Assembly (NCBI RefSeq): GCF_009389715.1
Contig: NW_024067667.1
Span: 1,744,001-1,808,000 of the forward strand
Length of the DNA stretch: 64,000 nt
Direction of reading: 5' to 3'
Source of the DNA: Phoenix dactylifera
Lineage: Eukaryota; Streptophyta; Magnoliopsida; Arecales; Arecaceae
This document shows positions 1-14,000 of this stretch, piece by piece (the first letter of the stretch is position 1; the number at the start of each line of letters is the position of its first letter). The notes under the pieces are model-generated. The model made no database searches and was not told the origin of the DNA. It saw nothing but the letters and a program-made list of their open reading frames with translations. The position numbers and the translations under genes are program-made.

Positions 1-3000
1 GGATCGATCCACTTCCAATTTGGAGCCGATTCAAAATAATTCGGATGAACCCAAATGAAGATATTTGGATTTGGCCTGGATCAAAAATCTGACCCATTTT
101 TGAAACGGATTAGATTTGGGTCTACAAATTCTCAATCTGAATCTAATTTGACTCGAATGATTTCAAAACTACTATACTATATATTTCTAAACTTTGCTTA
201 AATATAAGGTAAGTTTAGAAAAATCTAAGCATTGGATATAAAACAATAATATGTCTTCTCATGAAATTGTTCCAACATTTTGTTTGCTAGAAGATGTTTA
301 ATTTTCTACAATATATTTTAAACAAAATAGGATTTGATTTAATATAAGTTTAAAACTTCATATTGATATAATCGAGAAGCTTAGCAAGCCTAGCATATAT
401 TGTTGATCCATTCCTATCAGCTTAAGCTTTTAAGATCAATTGATTAATTAAAATGGTAGCAGAGTTCAAGCTCTCTCTCGGGCACGTGTGCATGTGCATC
501 AGTGCATGTGCGCCATTCATGCATGCCCTCGTGCAACTTTGCATGTGCGTCATTCATGCAACATGTGCATTGATTAAAAACAGTACCAATAGTGATGGTG
601 ATAATATATAGTCTCATGCATGTAATTCGTTCTTCATCAATGTATTTGAGCAGGATGAGTTGCTGCAGCCTGCTTCATGGCTATACGTGTCTATAAATGG
701 CTATAAATCTATGACCGCTGGACTGTACCGGTAGGAGCTAGTATTGGTACAGGTTTGGGCTAAACTAGCCAGTACGAGTCGGTTCAGCAGATTTTACTAT
801 AAATAAAATTATCACTTGAAATATAGAACTAGAGAAGCCATCACTGCTAGTGTGCTTTTCTTATCCCATAAAATGTGCCTCCATAGAATATTAGGATCTT
901 CCAATAATCACATGAATTAGCGGATGCAATTATTTTCCTATTGCTCTTTGTACAATCATTTGTCGAGCTTAGGTATATAATAAAATAAAGTTGACAAAGC
1001 TTGTGCATGTAGTTTAAGTTAACAAAACACAGTCTGGAACAATAATCATTCCACAAAGTATATAATATCTGATTTGTCTCATACCATTAGTATCTGATTA
1101 ACAAATACTGGTTCAAATTCTAACATTTGACTTGCATCCATATTTAAGTCAAAAAGTGAAATATCCAGGCTTTTTTAAAGCCTGATACCGAGCTGGACCA
1201 GGTTCATTGGACCACCCAGAAGCATGCTTCGGCCCAAAACAAAAACAAAAAAAAAATAAGGGGCTGCACGTGCTCAGCACAATGGGAGTCTCCTTCCTTC
1301 TGATTTTACCAGAGGAATCCAATGCTGAGGTAGATTCCGGCCTCCTCCACCTTTATTTAGAGCTCCTTTAAGCTTCTCTTCAATCCCACCGGAGAATCTA
1401 GCCCCTGATCGAAGCCCATCGCTGGATTGCTTCAAATCCCTCTCCGATTGCTGATAGTCATTCGTACCCTTATCGTGGCCAGTCACTGCCGAAAACCGGA
1501 TAAGGACCCAGTCTCCTTCAAGCCATACTCTCTCTCTCTTTCTTTCGGATCCTGTGGAAGGTCGGCCAGCTGGTGATTGCTGGAATTTGGCCGAGAAGAA
1601 CGGGTGCTCCATTTTTTCCTATTTTCTTTGGACTTTTTCGATTCCGTTCCTTCTTTTTGGTCGGTAACGCCGTCGGATCTTGTTGCCAAAGTCTCCACCC
1701 AGTTCCTCATGACCGTTTGCAGCCGTAGTCGGGCTCTTATTATCGGGATGTCTTAGTTTCATGGGTTAAGGGGGCCGAACCCTTGTTTTAAGAGGGTGTT
1801 TCCTAGCTGCTTGCCGCCGGTTGCCATTGGCTGCCATCCACAGTGGGCAAACATGGATCCCTGATTCCAGGCACCACCTTCAGCCACCCCCTTCCCTTTC
1901 TCTTTCTTGGTTAGAGAGAGAACAAGGTTCTCTCTTCTCTCTTCTCCATCTTTTTTCTCTCTTGATTCTATATCTACTGGACTTCCTCTCTACTCTCTCT
2001 CTAGAGATGTTAGGTCTAGCATGGCATCTCTCTTCGTGATTCTAGATCCAGCCGAGTGAAGGACCCTGATCCATGTTCGACAAGTGGCACGACAGCTCCC
2101 ATCTTGGCCCTTCCCAGACACTATTAGATTTGGTCACCTCCAATCTCTATTGAACCATCTATTACCTAGTTCGAATATGATCAAATAAGTTGTCTTGATT
2201 AGACCAACCAACCGGAGTGTCGGACACTCCCGCTTGGTCAGCCTCATGAGAGTATTGAAATTAGAATTTCTATTTTTGAAATCATCATGATAAATTCTGA
2301 TGAAAATATAATTTTTAAATACCAAGATCTTAAAATGATTTTTAAAAATTGGTTGGATTGATACTTTGGATTCGCTCGCAAAGTAAGTAATGTTTCACTT
2401 TTTCAATATTTATCAAGACTTATAAAATTGTTATATTTATGACTTTTAAGTGATATTAGTCATGATAAATAAATTTGATGGAAAGTATATTATCACGAAA
2501 TATATTATTTTGAAATATTAAGATGTTATATGATGTTATTATGGATATGATTAATTAATTTTGATACTGCATAATTTTAGAATTGAAATATGAAATCTAG
2601 AACTATTTAAATTTCGACCCGACTATATTGAAAACCCCGCTAACGGAAGCTAATACGTTGATACATAATTTGTCCTAAAGGTTTATGTCCAAGATGATGA
2701 GCGACATACCACAAACAGATACGCGATTCTCAAAAACTTTGCTGCAATATGATGCGCAGCTCACCGTAAGAAGATTAGTCGGTGTTATAACCTTACCATA
2801 GAGAAGATGTGGCAATAGCCCATAATTGATAAGATGAATTAAATATTTGAAGAAATTTAAATCTATAAACAAAAATTTAATATTTTTTTTAAAAAATTCA
2901 TTCGTATATTAGCACCACATATATACTTATTTTCTACAAATTATTATCTATTTGATTGTCTGATTTGTTTAGCTAAAATAATCACTGCTTACCAGGTTGT

Positions 3001-3070
3001 CTAACTCATTATCCGATTCTTTTTTTTAAAGATTCAGAAAATTAGACTAATCAGAGTTTTCAATATGAAA
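1..3070. other. Intergenic DNA, no gene recognised
   Basis: AT-rich plant intergenic sequence. The short open frames match nothing I know and lack plausible splice structure. 1500-2000 is rich in CT runs (CTCTCT tracts). 722-790 has a short GGTACC-type repeat fragment related to MITEs found later in the window. Confidence 0.6.
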
Positions 3071-3087
3071 GAGACTAGCAAAACTTT

Positions 3088-3485
3088 TTTTTTTTTTGGT
3101 AAATATAAGGGGTAGGGGGGAGGAAGGGACAAGCCCACCCCCGCGTAGCAGCCCCTACTGGGCCCCCACCTCACCAGGAGAATGTTCGATGCGGGCAGAA
3201 ATGGCCGTGTGTTGGACACCCGACCGGTTTTACTCATACCCTCCCCACCCGTGGGCCCGACTCAGCTACTCCTCTGAGCTCTGGCTCGAGTCCCACGTGT
3301 GAGTACGTCACACCCGGCACCACCCCGACTACTAGCGGTTCAAGAGCGGTCCTACACCACAAGTCCAAGTAGTGGCCAAAGTAGTGAGCTCCGGTCCACA
3401 ATTTAATCGTCGCCGCAGCGATTCGAACTTGAGACCTTGTGGTTAGAATTACTGCCCAATACCACTAGGCTACCACCTTGGTGGC
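3088..3485 (-). mobile_element. tRNA-derived SINE with 17-bp target duplication
   Basis: On the minus strand the element begins with a tRNA-like RNA polymerase III promoter: an A box reading TAGCCTAGTGG and, about 30 bases on, a B box reading AGTTCGAATCG. It ends in an A-run, seen as T's from 3088 on the plus strand. The 17-bp direct repeat GAGACTAGCAAAACTTT flanks it at 3071-3087 and 3486-3502, which is the signature of LINE-driven insertion. The body of about 400 bp is GC-richer than its surroundings. No protein is encoded. SINE identity is secure from structure; the family name is not determined. Confidence 0.9.
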
Positions 3486-3502
3486 GAGACTAGCAAAACT
3501 TT

Positions 3503-4335
3503 GACACATATTTTCGTAGACTAGAGTTTATTTAAATTAATGTACTATCCTATAATATTGTTAGAATCGTAAAACATTTAAATATTGCGCTAATTATTGA
3601 AATAAAATTTGTTATTATTATTTAAATTATTCTGCCATATTTATGATACCATATTGAAATATTTTGCATGCTTGTGGATAAGGTTCTCTATGAGTATGTA
3701 GCGAATCCTCACCTCATGAGCTCGGGTCAAGGGCATGACAAAAAGAAAACATAACATCAATATGGATGCACTAATTTACCACCACATCCGATCTGTTTTC
3801 AACCCCGGAACATTCAATAACTAATGACCCATCAGGGCACAAATTCATCACCGAAGTATCTCTGTGAACAGTTAAACTGGCAGGCCCAGCAACCAGATGC
3901 AGGTTTTTGCCTTACCTCTCTCTCTTTCTCTTCCACTGCTTGTTTTCTTTGTTACCCTAACTCTCAACCATTAAAATGATGATGAAGCTATCACTCTTTC
4001 ATGAACTTTTGAAGGAAAATAAGACAGATGAAAATGTAAAATGACAATTTTATCGCAACCAGGCAACAGGAATTACAGTACGTCGGCTGAATTATTGAAA
4101 CATCTAAAAAAAATATTCATTTTCCAATGAACTGCTAGCATGTACCTAAATACGACAAGCCCCCGCAAGTAATCTGCTAAGCTTCTGGCATCACTTTCAC
4201 TGCAAGGTAAAATCCCCATCAACCACTGCACATTCTTACAAATGATTAATGATACTCCCAAGCATAAATAATCTCATGCATGTTACTCCCCTTAAGTTGG
4301 GATAAATCCTGCAAGGAGATTTTGTTATACTTGCC
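3503..4335. other. Intergenic DNA downstream of the DUF21/CBS gene
   Basis: No gene seen. The part nearest 4335 is probably the 3' untranslated region of the minus-strand DUF21/CBS gene, but no clear polyadenylation signal decides its end. Confidence 0.4.
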
Positions 4336-4962
4336 TTATCTCTTGTTTCCTAAGAGAGGTTCCACAAGATTCACTTGATGTCTAGGTGTATTAGATTCCC
4401 CTTCAGTAGGCTTCTTTAAGATTCCACTTGGCTGTTGTCCTTGCCGATTTTGAGCTCCCTGGAAGAAAGGCAAAGAAAACTTTCCATAATTTAGATCAAC
4501 ACTGTTCTTTCTGCAAGAGAGGTGCAGGGGCAAAGCCTCTCCTCAAGGTACCTTAGAGACATCAAAGTCACTTATTAGGCACATATAATAGCAGAGCCCA
4601 GAAAAGGTTTCTGCTTAACTCTTCATTATAAATGCCATAGAACTCAATTTCCTTGAACTCAAGGATAACTAAACAGTGAAAAATCAACAACGGATGGTTC
4701 TAAATGACAACTACAATCTAATTTTGAGATGCTTCTACTGATAATAAGTATTAATACTACTCAAGATTGATGTTAAAGGCGACCTTGTTAAAAGAAACTA
4801 TAAATCTAAAGGAGTCACTTACTGCCATCTTTTGTCCAGTTAACCTCCTAAGCGATGGAGCCCGAGCCACTGATGATGCAGCAGCTGCAGCAGCAACACG
4901 AATCCTGCAACAACAGTATCACAATATCATATGCTTTCTGATAATGCAAACAAGATTATGAG

Positions 4963-5018
<56 letters not shown>

Positions 5019-8000
5019 AAGAGAGAGAAGGGGGGAGAGAGAGCACTTGAGATCTTCACTCAAATTTGGTCAAGCCTAGATTAGAGGATAGGGGTTCCGC
5101 AGACGATCCGAGCCTTTGAAAGTGATCTACTATCTTTAAACTACTTACACACTAAAAACCATATGATTTGAGGACCCCGAACCTATGCATCAAGTGGTCA
5201 AAAAATTAGACAGTTTAAATAACACTTTTTTTTGACCAATTTTTTAACCACTTAATGTACAAGGCTAAAGGTTTTCAAATCACATGATTTTTGGGATATA
5301 AGCAACTTAGAGGTAGTAGATCACATATAATGGCTTAGATCATCGATGTAGAACCCCCATTGTCCAATCTAGACCTGACTGGATTTGAATGAAGATCCAC
5401 TTGAGTGTAGCCAAGTCAAGCTCTCTACATATGAAGTAATAATTTAATTAGTAATGCATACCTTTTGTGCACATCAACATATTCATCTGTCTCATCCACT
5501 ATCTCCTCCTGCATGAAGAAAATCTCAGATATGGTTATCTTTATATTTGTAAAGAACCTTCATGTCAAGGATGTAAGGGTCCAGGGAAAATACAATGGCT
5601 CTTATGGGCAATATTTCAGCAGTTTTAGCTGCTTCCTTCATAATCTGATTATACGTTGTATAGAATCACACAAATTTGCCTAGCGAGTACTTTTTGCTCT
5701 CATACTTCTATAAAATACTATCACATAATAATCTACACGGACTCATCATTGATTTATGAATGCATAGTAGTATTTCATCAGAATAAGAAAAGGTTGTTTT
5801 TTTTTGTCTGAGATAGTTTTGCATGATCTTAAGATTTCAACATATGAAAACAAGAGAAGCCATCAACTAAATCTAGCATGTTGAGGAATCAAAGTTCTAT
5901 AACTTACCTGCAAGAGTTCTTCAAAAACATCCTCGAGGGTGATGATACCAATTACTTCCCCATCTTCAATATCCTCAGATAAACGACCCACTGCATTGGT
6001 TGCTGCATCATTCAGTTGCAAAGGGAATGCTTTATCTCTATTGACGTGCTTATTTTGCAACTTCTCAATGTCAACAACAACAATATCTGACTTCTCTACT
6101 TCAGATAAAAGGGGGCTTGTCAGATTGGAGTCTCCACTCGCTTCTTTATTTTCTTCGGCCTTCTCTGCATAAGGATGTGGGAGATTTTTTGTTTTCCCTT
6201 TGGACTTAACAACAGCAGCCATATGACTGCTTCCTTTTTGAAATTCATTCAGTATCTCATACAGCGGCATATCTGCTGGAACCCTGAGGAAATTTCAAGG
6301 GTAAGCATACTGTTCGTAAATAAGCACAGAGGGAAAAAATGCTCTGCAGCCTGACCTCGGAATTCTTCTAATGGAAACAGCACTAACAGGAGTTTCTGTC
6401 TCAGCACGAACTGTGAGAATACTTTTCACCTGGTTCCAACATGCAACATCTCAAATAAGTAAAGGCAAAACAAATTCTAATCTACCACATGCAGGAAACA
6501 TCCTCTGCAGCACCATGCAGTATTATTTTGAGATAATATTAGATAAATGTCACCCACCAGCAGAAGGCCAATAATGTTTTTGGGATCCCCTGAATAAACA
6601 GGGACACGACTGTGTCCCCGAGCAAGAATCTTGCCCATCGCTTCCCTGAGTATAAGAACAAAACAAAGTGATTGACAACATCATTTTACACACTTGTAAT
6701 TTTAAAAAGGAAGGTAATGCTAGAAAAGTATTCTGGGTCATGATCACTGTTTAGACAGGCCTATCCGAGGGCTCAGCACCCTTATGCCACAAACCAAGTC
6801 TCCTTAAAGTTGCTTTGAGGTTCAAGGATAAAGTTACATCATAGAGAGACTCATGTAACATACTTATCCTCATATCCATCCTTTTTACCAGAAGCATACA
6901 TATTACTCTTTTAATCTTATTTATCTAATTAAGGAAAAAAAGTTGTTCACGTAGTGAAAAAACTCACCAGTCTAATTTTGAATTAACATCTAATGAGAAT
7001 GTTGATTCAATAGGTGTCATAGCTTCCTCAGCAGTCTGTACATGAGTAGGAATTTTAGAATTCTAGATCCATCCTTTAAATATGTCAATCTAGGAAGGAC
7101 CAGCATGCAAATAAGAAAATACATTAGCTCTAATGAGCACCAGTCCTTAACCCTTGTAATAATATAACTAACTGAAGAAATATAGTAGTTCCTTTTATTT
7201 TACCACTTTTAGCGTAGCCTGTTTCCTATAAAACAATGCATCCATTACTTAAGATTTGCTGTAAGAAAATGAAAATTCTAAAACAACCAACTAAAAGTAA
7301 CATTTTATGCTGCATGCTGGAGTCTGCATGTGAGAATGTCAATATGTGATGAAAATAGCTCTTTCATACATGTTATACCTAAAACCTGCATTATGCACTT
7401 AAAAGTTTCAAAATATATGTGTCACTTGGTAGTTGACAATTATTTGCTTTGAGATATCACTGTGAGGCTGTCAAATTCATGAAACAGCTATTTCATACTG
7501 TTTTTCAGAACATCAATTAAACTGAGTACACTGTACAGAAGAATCATTTGGGAAGTAGTACAGCAAAATGTTCCCAAGTACCTTAGGACAAAAAGCTCGA
7601 GAAGCTCTCATGCAAGAAATTTCTGAATAAAAAACTAAAAACTTTTTTTTTTTTTGTTATGATGTACCAAACAACTATATTTGTGTACAGATAATAGGAA
7701 ACTCCGTGATTTGGTTGAAAAAACTAAAATTTACTTGATTATTAGAGTAATTTGCTAGACTTATTTGCCACTTGCCAAGATCTGTTCTAACAAGAAAAAA
7801 TTTAGAAAAATCAGATATCTATTTATCTAGTCTCAATATGATCAAAGAATTTCCTAACCAGTTTCATTTAAGAGATTCTAATTGATACCATATTTTATTG
7901 AATTCTGTAATTTGGTCGAAAAAACTAATACTTGATTATTAAAGTAATTTGGTAGAATTATTTGCTACTTGCTATGGTCTGTTGTAATGAGAAGAAAATT

Positions 8001-11000
8001 TAGAAAAATGGGAGATCTGTTTATCTAGTTTCAGTTAATGGAATATGGTCCAGAAATTTCATAAACAGTTTCATTTAAGAGCTTTGAATTGATACCATAT
8101 TTCACTACAGCAGCCAGACTCCATGTAGAATACAAGGATGAAATCATGGGAAAGGTAAAGGTCTATGTTTTAGGTGCTATAATTACATTGCAAAGATTAA
8201 CAAGGGCAAACCATCAAAGTTGCAAGGTCCACATCTTGCCTAATTACCTCAATGATTGTCATGCCATCAAATGGGTCTTTCAATTTTGCTAATTTAAGAG
8301 TCTATAAAAGCTTCCATTCAGAGAAATATTCAAGATATCCAAAATGACAAATATGCAAGTCAATGACAGTCCTACTTAGATATCAATACTGCAAATAAAA
8401 TTGTCAACCCAGTAGCATGTATTTTTGGGCCAAGACAAAGCTAACAAGCTTGTTGCTAATTAAGTTGTTCATAATGATCTTTTTCCATAAATAATAAGGT
8501 ACTAAAAGATGAGACCATGGTTACAACTTGATAAGCAACAAATGCTATTTCGAGCAGAGAAAATAGAGCAGCATCTATTAAGTTGTCTACGATGATTTTT
8601 CCCCCTAAAATAATAAGTTACTAAAAGATGAAATCATGATTACAAATTGTAAGTAACAAATGCTACTTTGAGCAGAGGGAGAACAGTCAAACCTAGCTCA
8701 TCAAAAAATCTTCATGATTGCCAGACCATCCATACGCATAGCGTAAAAAAAAACGACATGCCTCGATCTTCACTAATTTATACAAATATTATCTAACAAA
8801 ATAGATCTATTAATAAATGGACTCATACAAAATTTTCTATGGTAGGTACTCACTATAAAATACTTAACCGCAATGGAAATATCAAGTTTGGCATTGAAAG
8901 AATCCGAGTTGAAGTTTCAAAAAGTCTAAGAGATCAATGGAAATGGAAACTTGTACTACTATTTCGAGTCACCTAATAGGCAAATAAAGAAAATCAAGAC
9001 ATTAAATTACCTTTCGCAACCTACAAGTCTCTAGAAGAAATTTAAAGCAACCAAGATCTTTCTATTTGAACCCTACTAGTACTACTGTTACAATTATCCT
9101 ATGTTGATTTATTATTCTATGTTATTATTATTATTATTACTATCATTTTTATCCTTTTTTTTTGGGTTGGGCACGGCCGCTAGGGGGGGTGCTGTGTGTT
9201 GGGCGGATACCAGAAAATGTTAAATTTTGTTGCCCTACTACTAAAATGGAATCCAACTTGTGATCTTTCCAAAACATCTATATTGATGTTTACAACTTTT
9301 ATATCATCTGTCAATGCATGTCAAGCAAGCGTATGATCCTTTCATAATAAAAAGGTGGCCATGTGCAGCAGATTAAGATGGTTTGAACTTCAATATTTAT
9401 AAATTTAGAGTCTCATGATTGAAGAGAACAAGCACAAAAAGCCATCAGTTTAGAGCAATATACCTTTTCAGTTAAATCTAATGCTCCACTAATTATTGTT
9501 GTCTCATCATGGGTGAGCTCACCACCTTTGCCAGCCTAACATGATCAAAGCAGTGCAAGTATCACACAACAACCATAAAAAAATTGCTTAAAAAAATGCC
9601 CATCTTACTGGACATATGCCCTAGTGAGATCTGAGGAACAATACTTGCATTAAAAGGTAGATTTACCTCTTTGCCATGGATAGAAACAAGAGCTTTTAAC
9701 TGAGCACGTCTAAAAAGTGCAGATTCACCATGTCCAAGTGCACAATCTAGAAGCTGGGAACATAAACAGTATAGAAACATCTAAATCAGTGCTGTCAGTT
9801 AAAGTGACCATAAAATAGAATATTTAGCAATCTTTCGAGAGATGGACCTGGTAAAGAAAAAAGCAACATATAAAGCAATTGTACATAAACAATAAAAGAT
9901 AATGCAACAGTGGCATTATATGTTATCATATTCTTAATTTGATAACTATAACCAGTGATAATAGTGGAAAGCTTGAAAAGTTCCAGTCTATAAGACAAAA
10001 TGGAAAACATCCTTAATCAAAATCAAGTAACAAAGTTCAACTTGGGGGCCTAGCCACCAGCCAAACCTGAAATCATTAGCATAATACTAGTGATGGCCCT
10101 TAATTTTGTAAAAAGACACTAAAATAAGCTAGCACAATGGTAGAAGCATGCATATGGAGAGATAAAAACCATTAATTAAATGATAAAATCATTGAATGCA
10201 CTGAGTGATAAACAGCAAATTCTTTTTCTTATAACAGTTTTACATGTTGTGTTTCAGCTCATAAGAACCAGAAATCAGACCAAAAACATACAAGGAGCTG
10301 GATAAATTTTGGGTGGGATTCAGCCCTCCCCTTCCATCAAAAGGAAAAAAAAAAAAGAGTAACAAAGAGAAGAAAATAAAGTACTGGTAAGAAATATATT
10401 ATCACATAAAAGAACCATTAATTTATTAACAGTCGGAGAAACTGGTACAAAAAGACGGGCTAGAAATACCATGCTCTTATAATAAGTGATTTATTATTTA
10501 TATTAATGTACACTCAACGAACACTTCAAAGATTTATCACCTAAGTTACTCAAAAGCAATACCAGAGATGTCCATCTTGAAAGATAGAAAAGAACAGAAC
10601 AAGAAAATTATCAAGTATTAAAAGAGAAAAGTAGTGCTTCATATAGGGAGCTCATAGTCAGAAGCAAATTATAACATGACCATGTGATTCCTTTATTTGT
10701 ACAAATTACCTTCCCAATAGGATATGCTACTGGATAACAGATGAGCATCACAATGCGCACAAGCCATACAAAATTAGCACCCACAGCCAATCCATATCTC
10801 GTGCATATGGCTTGTGGAATAACCTGAAGCACAAAATAAAATTTGATATTATCCTCTTAATCTCAATGACTTGGCACTGACAAACACTGAAGTGAAGCAT
10901 AATTAAAGCATAATTGACTTGGAAGAACATACCTCTCCAAAAGCTAGAACAAGTGTAACAGACAAGACAACAGCCAAGAAAGGATGAAATATCTTGTCAA

Positions 11001-14000
11001 GGAATATAGGAAGAGCCTGCACGATGGCATGATTAATGTAAATAGATAGAAGAAAATAAAAGAAGCAAAATTGATAAAATAGTCGCTAAAATAAATTTCT
11101 AATCTGAATAAGATTTTAGAACACAAGAAACGACAACATTTTCAGAATATGAATTGCTTGAAAACTAACCAAGTTCTGGTTTCTCTTTTGCTAAACTCCA
11201 TTCAATCTTGATTAAGTTTAATGTGAATTGCTGGTAATGTAAATCTATCAACTATCTAGCAAAAGGTAGTTACCATCACATATCATGACCATCATCCTAC
11301 AAAATGTGTATTATGGTAACCAAAGTCTGCAATCTCAGTACCAGGTATCAGTTTGGTACGGTATGGTATGGTACATCTCTTTGCCGAGATAACTCTCTTA
11401 TTTATTTTCTCAATTTTCATCTCAGTACACCTCAGTACGCCTTAGTACGGGCAGTATGAGGATTGTACCGATTTGAATGCGTGTTTTATACTAGTTCTCT
11501 TCCGGTAGGGTACGGTATGCCCCATACCAGACGGTATGGAGCAGTACGACAGACCTTGATGATAACTATATACACCCCTGCTAAATGATACTTTATGAAT
11601 GTATAAAGAAAATTATGGAAATACTACATTCTAGTTTCATGTGTTTGGAATACAGTGTTAATTGTACTAGAATTCAGAATTTGCTCCATTAAAAAACTAT
11701 TATATTATAAATCCCATTCATCATAAAAAATAATAGAATCCTTCTAATATTAAGTATAACTAAATACTTTGTGGATTGGTGGAAGTCTTCTGATTGAGGG
11801 AAAACTAAAGAAGGGAAAAAGTAGCAAATATATGTCACTATTGGAGTCCAGATATAAATGGCATCTGGGTCACAAAGAAAAGTCCTGTCACAAAAGCTTT
11901 TGTCATTATAATAGTAGAGAACTCATCGTGCATGACTAAATGTTGATATCAATAGATAAATTTATGTATATGTAGAGTCTGTACATATGCACCCTCTTTA
12001 TGGCATCTTACGCACTTAGTCTAGTGCATCCTTATGGCTCGCATATGTTAGGCATGTGCCCTAATGGAATAAGAAATTCACTTCCATGTTGCAATTCAAT
12101 CCATGCATGAGTCATGGATCTGGCGTGAGACCAATCCCTAGAGTGAGTCTGGTATCATCTTCCATCTACTCATCAAGTCTTTTCATCATAATCTGTGTTT
12201 TTTTTAGTTCTTTATTTCTTTAAGTCTATTTCAGTTTTTTCCATGTCCTCGATCCCCATTTGTTGTTCTTGATATCTAAAGAGCACATCATCCCACCATA
12301 AATCTTACTGCATAGAGCGGTTGTTTAACAGCCCTTTTCAAACTTTTTATTTCTTTATTTCCATCTTTGCTCAACATTTAAAACCTAGATTCAAATCCAG
12401 ACTGGATCCTATTCAATCCATCCCATAGAAAACCTACATTTCTAGTGGCTGTCCTGTTTTCTTTGATAAAACCCTGACCCTAAGCCACAAGAAACTCTTA
12501 AGTCCCTGCTGCTATTCTCTTGGCCTGAAAGGCACTCGATACGGATATGTCGAATCGGCCCCCATACCGGGCGTACCGACACAGTAACAGGGTGGCACCA
12601 GTATGGAACCCGGTATTGAGACGGCATACCTTGCATAGTAGAAAAAACATTCATACATTTAAATAGGCTGCTTTGGGCTCATAGCATCTACTATAGCGCT
12701 TGTTATTCGTTATTCGCTATGAAACCCCCTAGCCACTACGTGCCCACTATCTATTTTTTTAATACATTGCATTTAACTAAACTTTTTATAAGAATATCAC
12801 ATTTTGTATTATTTTAATAACTAATCTAAGAAAGAAAGAAAGAAAACATTTAAGCATATTTCATTAAGATCCACTTTAGTAATCTATTTAAGCAAGAAAA
12901 AATCCATCCAAATAAAAATCTATTTTCTCTCGCAATTCCATTTTAATGTACCAATTTATTCTAAAAGAAGATAAAAGAAAACTCATTTAAACAGAAAAAG
13001 AATCATTGGAACATACAACATTTTCTAGTTAGTCAACACGCTCAACAAGATTGCATCTTGCCTAGTATAATAGCAAAACTTAGCCAAAAATAATTTAAAT
13101 TGGATCGTTAGAGCTTTCGTTAAACATGATACTGAATAATTTAACAATTTCAATCAACTCTGGTCAAAACTAGCGAACACTGGTCCATACCAAAATTTTG
13201 GTAGATCTGTGACCAGTCTTGGCTGAAATGGATCAGTTTCAAGAGAAACTTCAAACCTTCTTCCGCACTAGGGAAGGTTCTAGCTGAAATACTGCTTCAA
13301 GAGGAACAAAGAATATTGATGCTCCACTTGACTTATGCCAGTCCAACTTCATGATACGGCTTTACTGCAACATACTAGTCTCAGAACTCAGAAAAAAATT
13401 TCCCAGACAAAACCATTCTCCACTTGTTCTTCATCACCTCTCTGCAATATAAGGGTTCACTGCAGTGGGGCGTTGATATCCTAAACAAACCAAAAGATAG
13501 ACAAGGAGAGGAAAGTAGTAAGGCACTACTTAAATTTGTGAGAGGAAGAGGACTTGGGCCGCTACTTCAAAAGCAAGACACTGGCTTAGCGGGGCATCTT
13601 AAATATCTAGAGACCTATTTTGAGTTGTGTTATTTCTTTTTCAGAATGAATTTGATTTGTCATACAAAGATTATCCACTTTTGCAATGTTAGCCACCATC
13701 ATGTAATAGTATAGAACCAATTATTATGGTGTAGAAGCTTCCAGGTGCACTCTCTGTTTGTGACCATTCAAATAATTAAACTGTGCAAATGCTGCAATGG
13801 ATATTTGCTGTTTGATATCACATTGATGCAGACTCAATTGATAAATTAGATTATATTCACTAAAGGAAATAGAATTTGAACTCTGTAGGAACGTATTCCC
13901 AAATGTCAACATAGATTTCAGATATAAAGATTTTTGCAAAGAGAATGACTAAACAACCAATTTGGGTGCTCCTAGGCCCACAAATGGAGAAAACTTTAAT

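Noticed and set aside
13424..13714. 96-codon plus-strand frame in intron 2
   Set aside because: No family resemblance and the length is within chance for this AT-rich intron.
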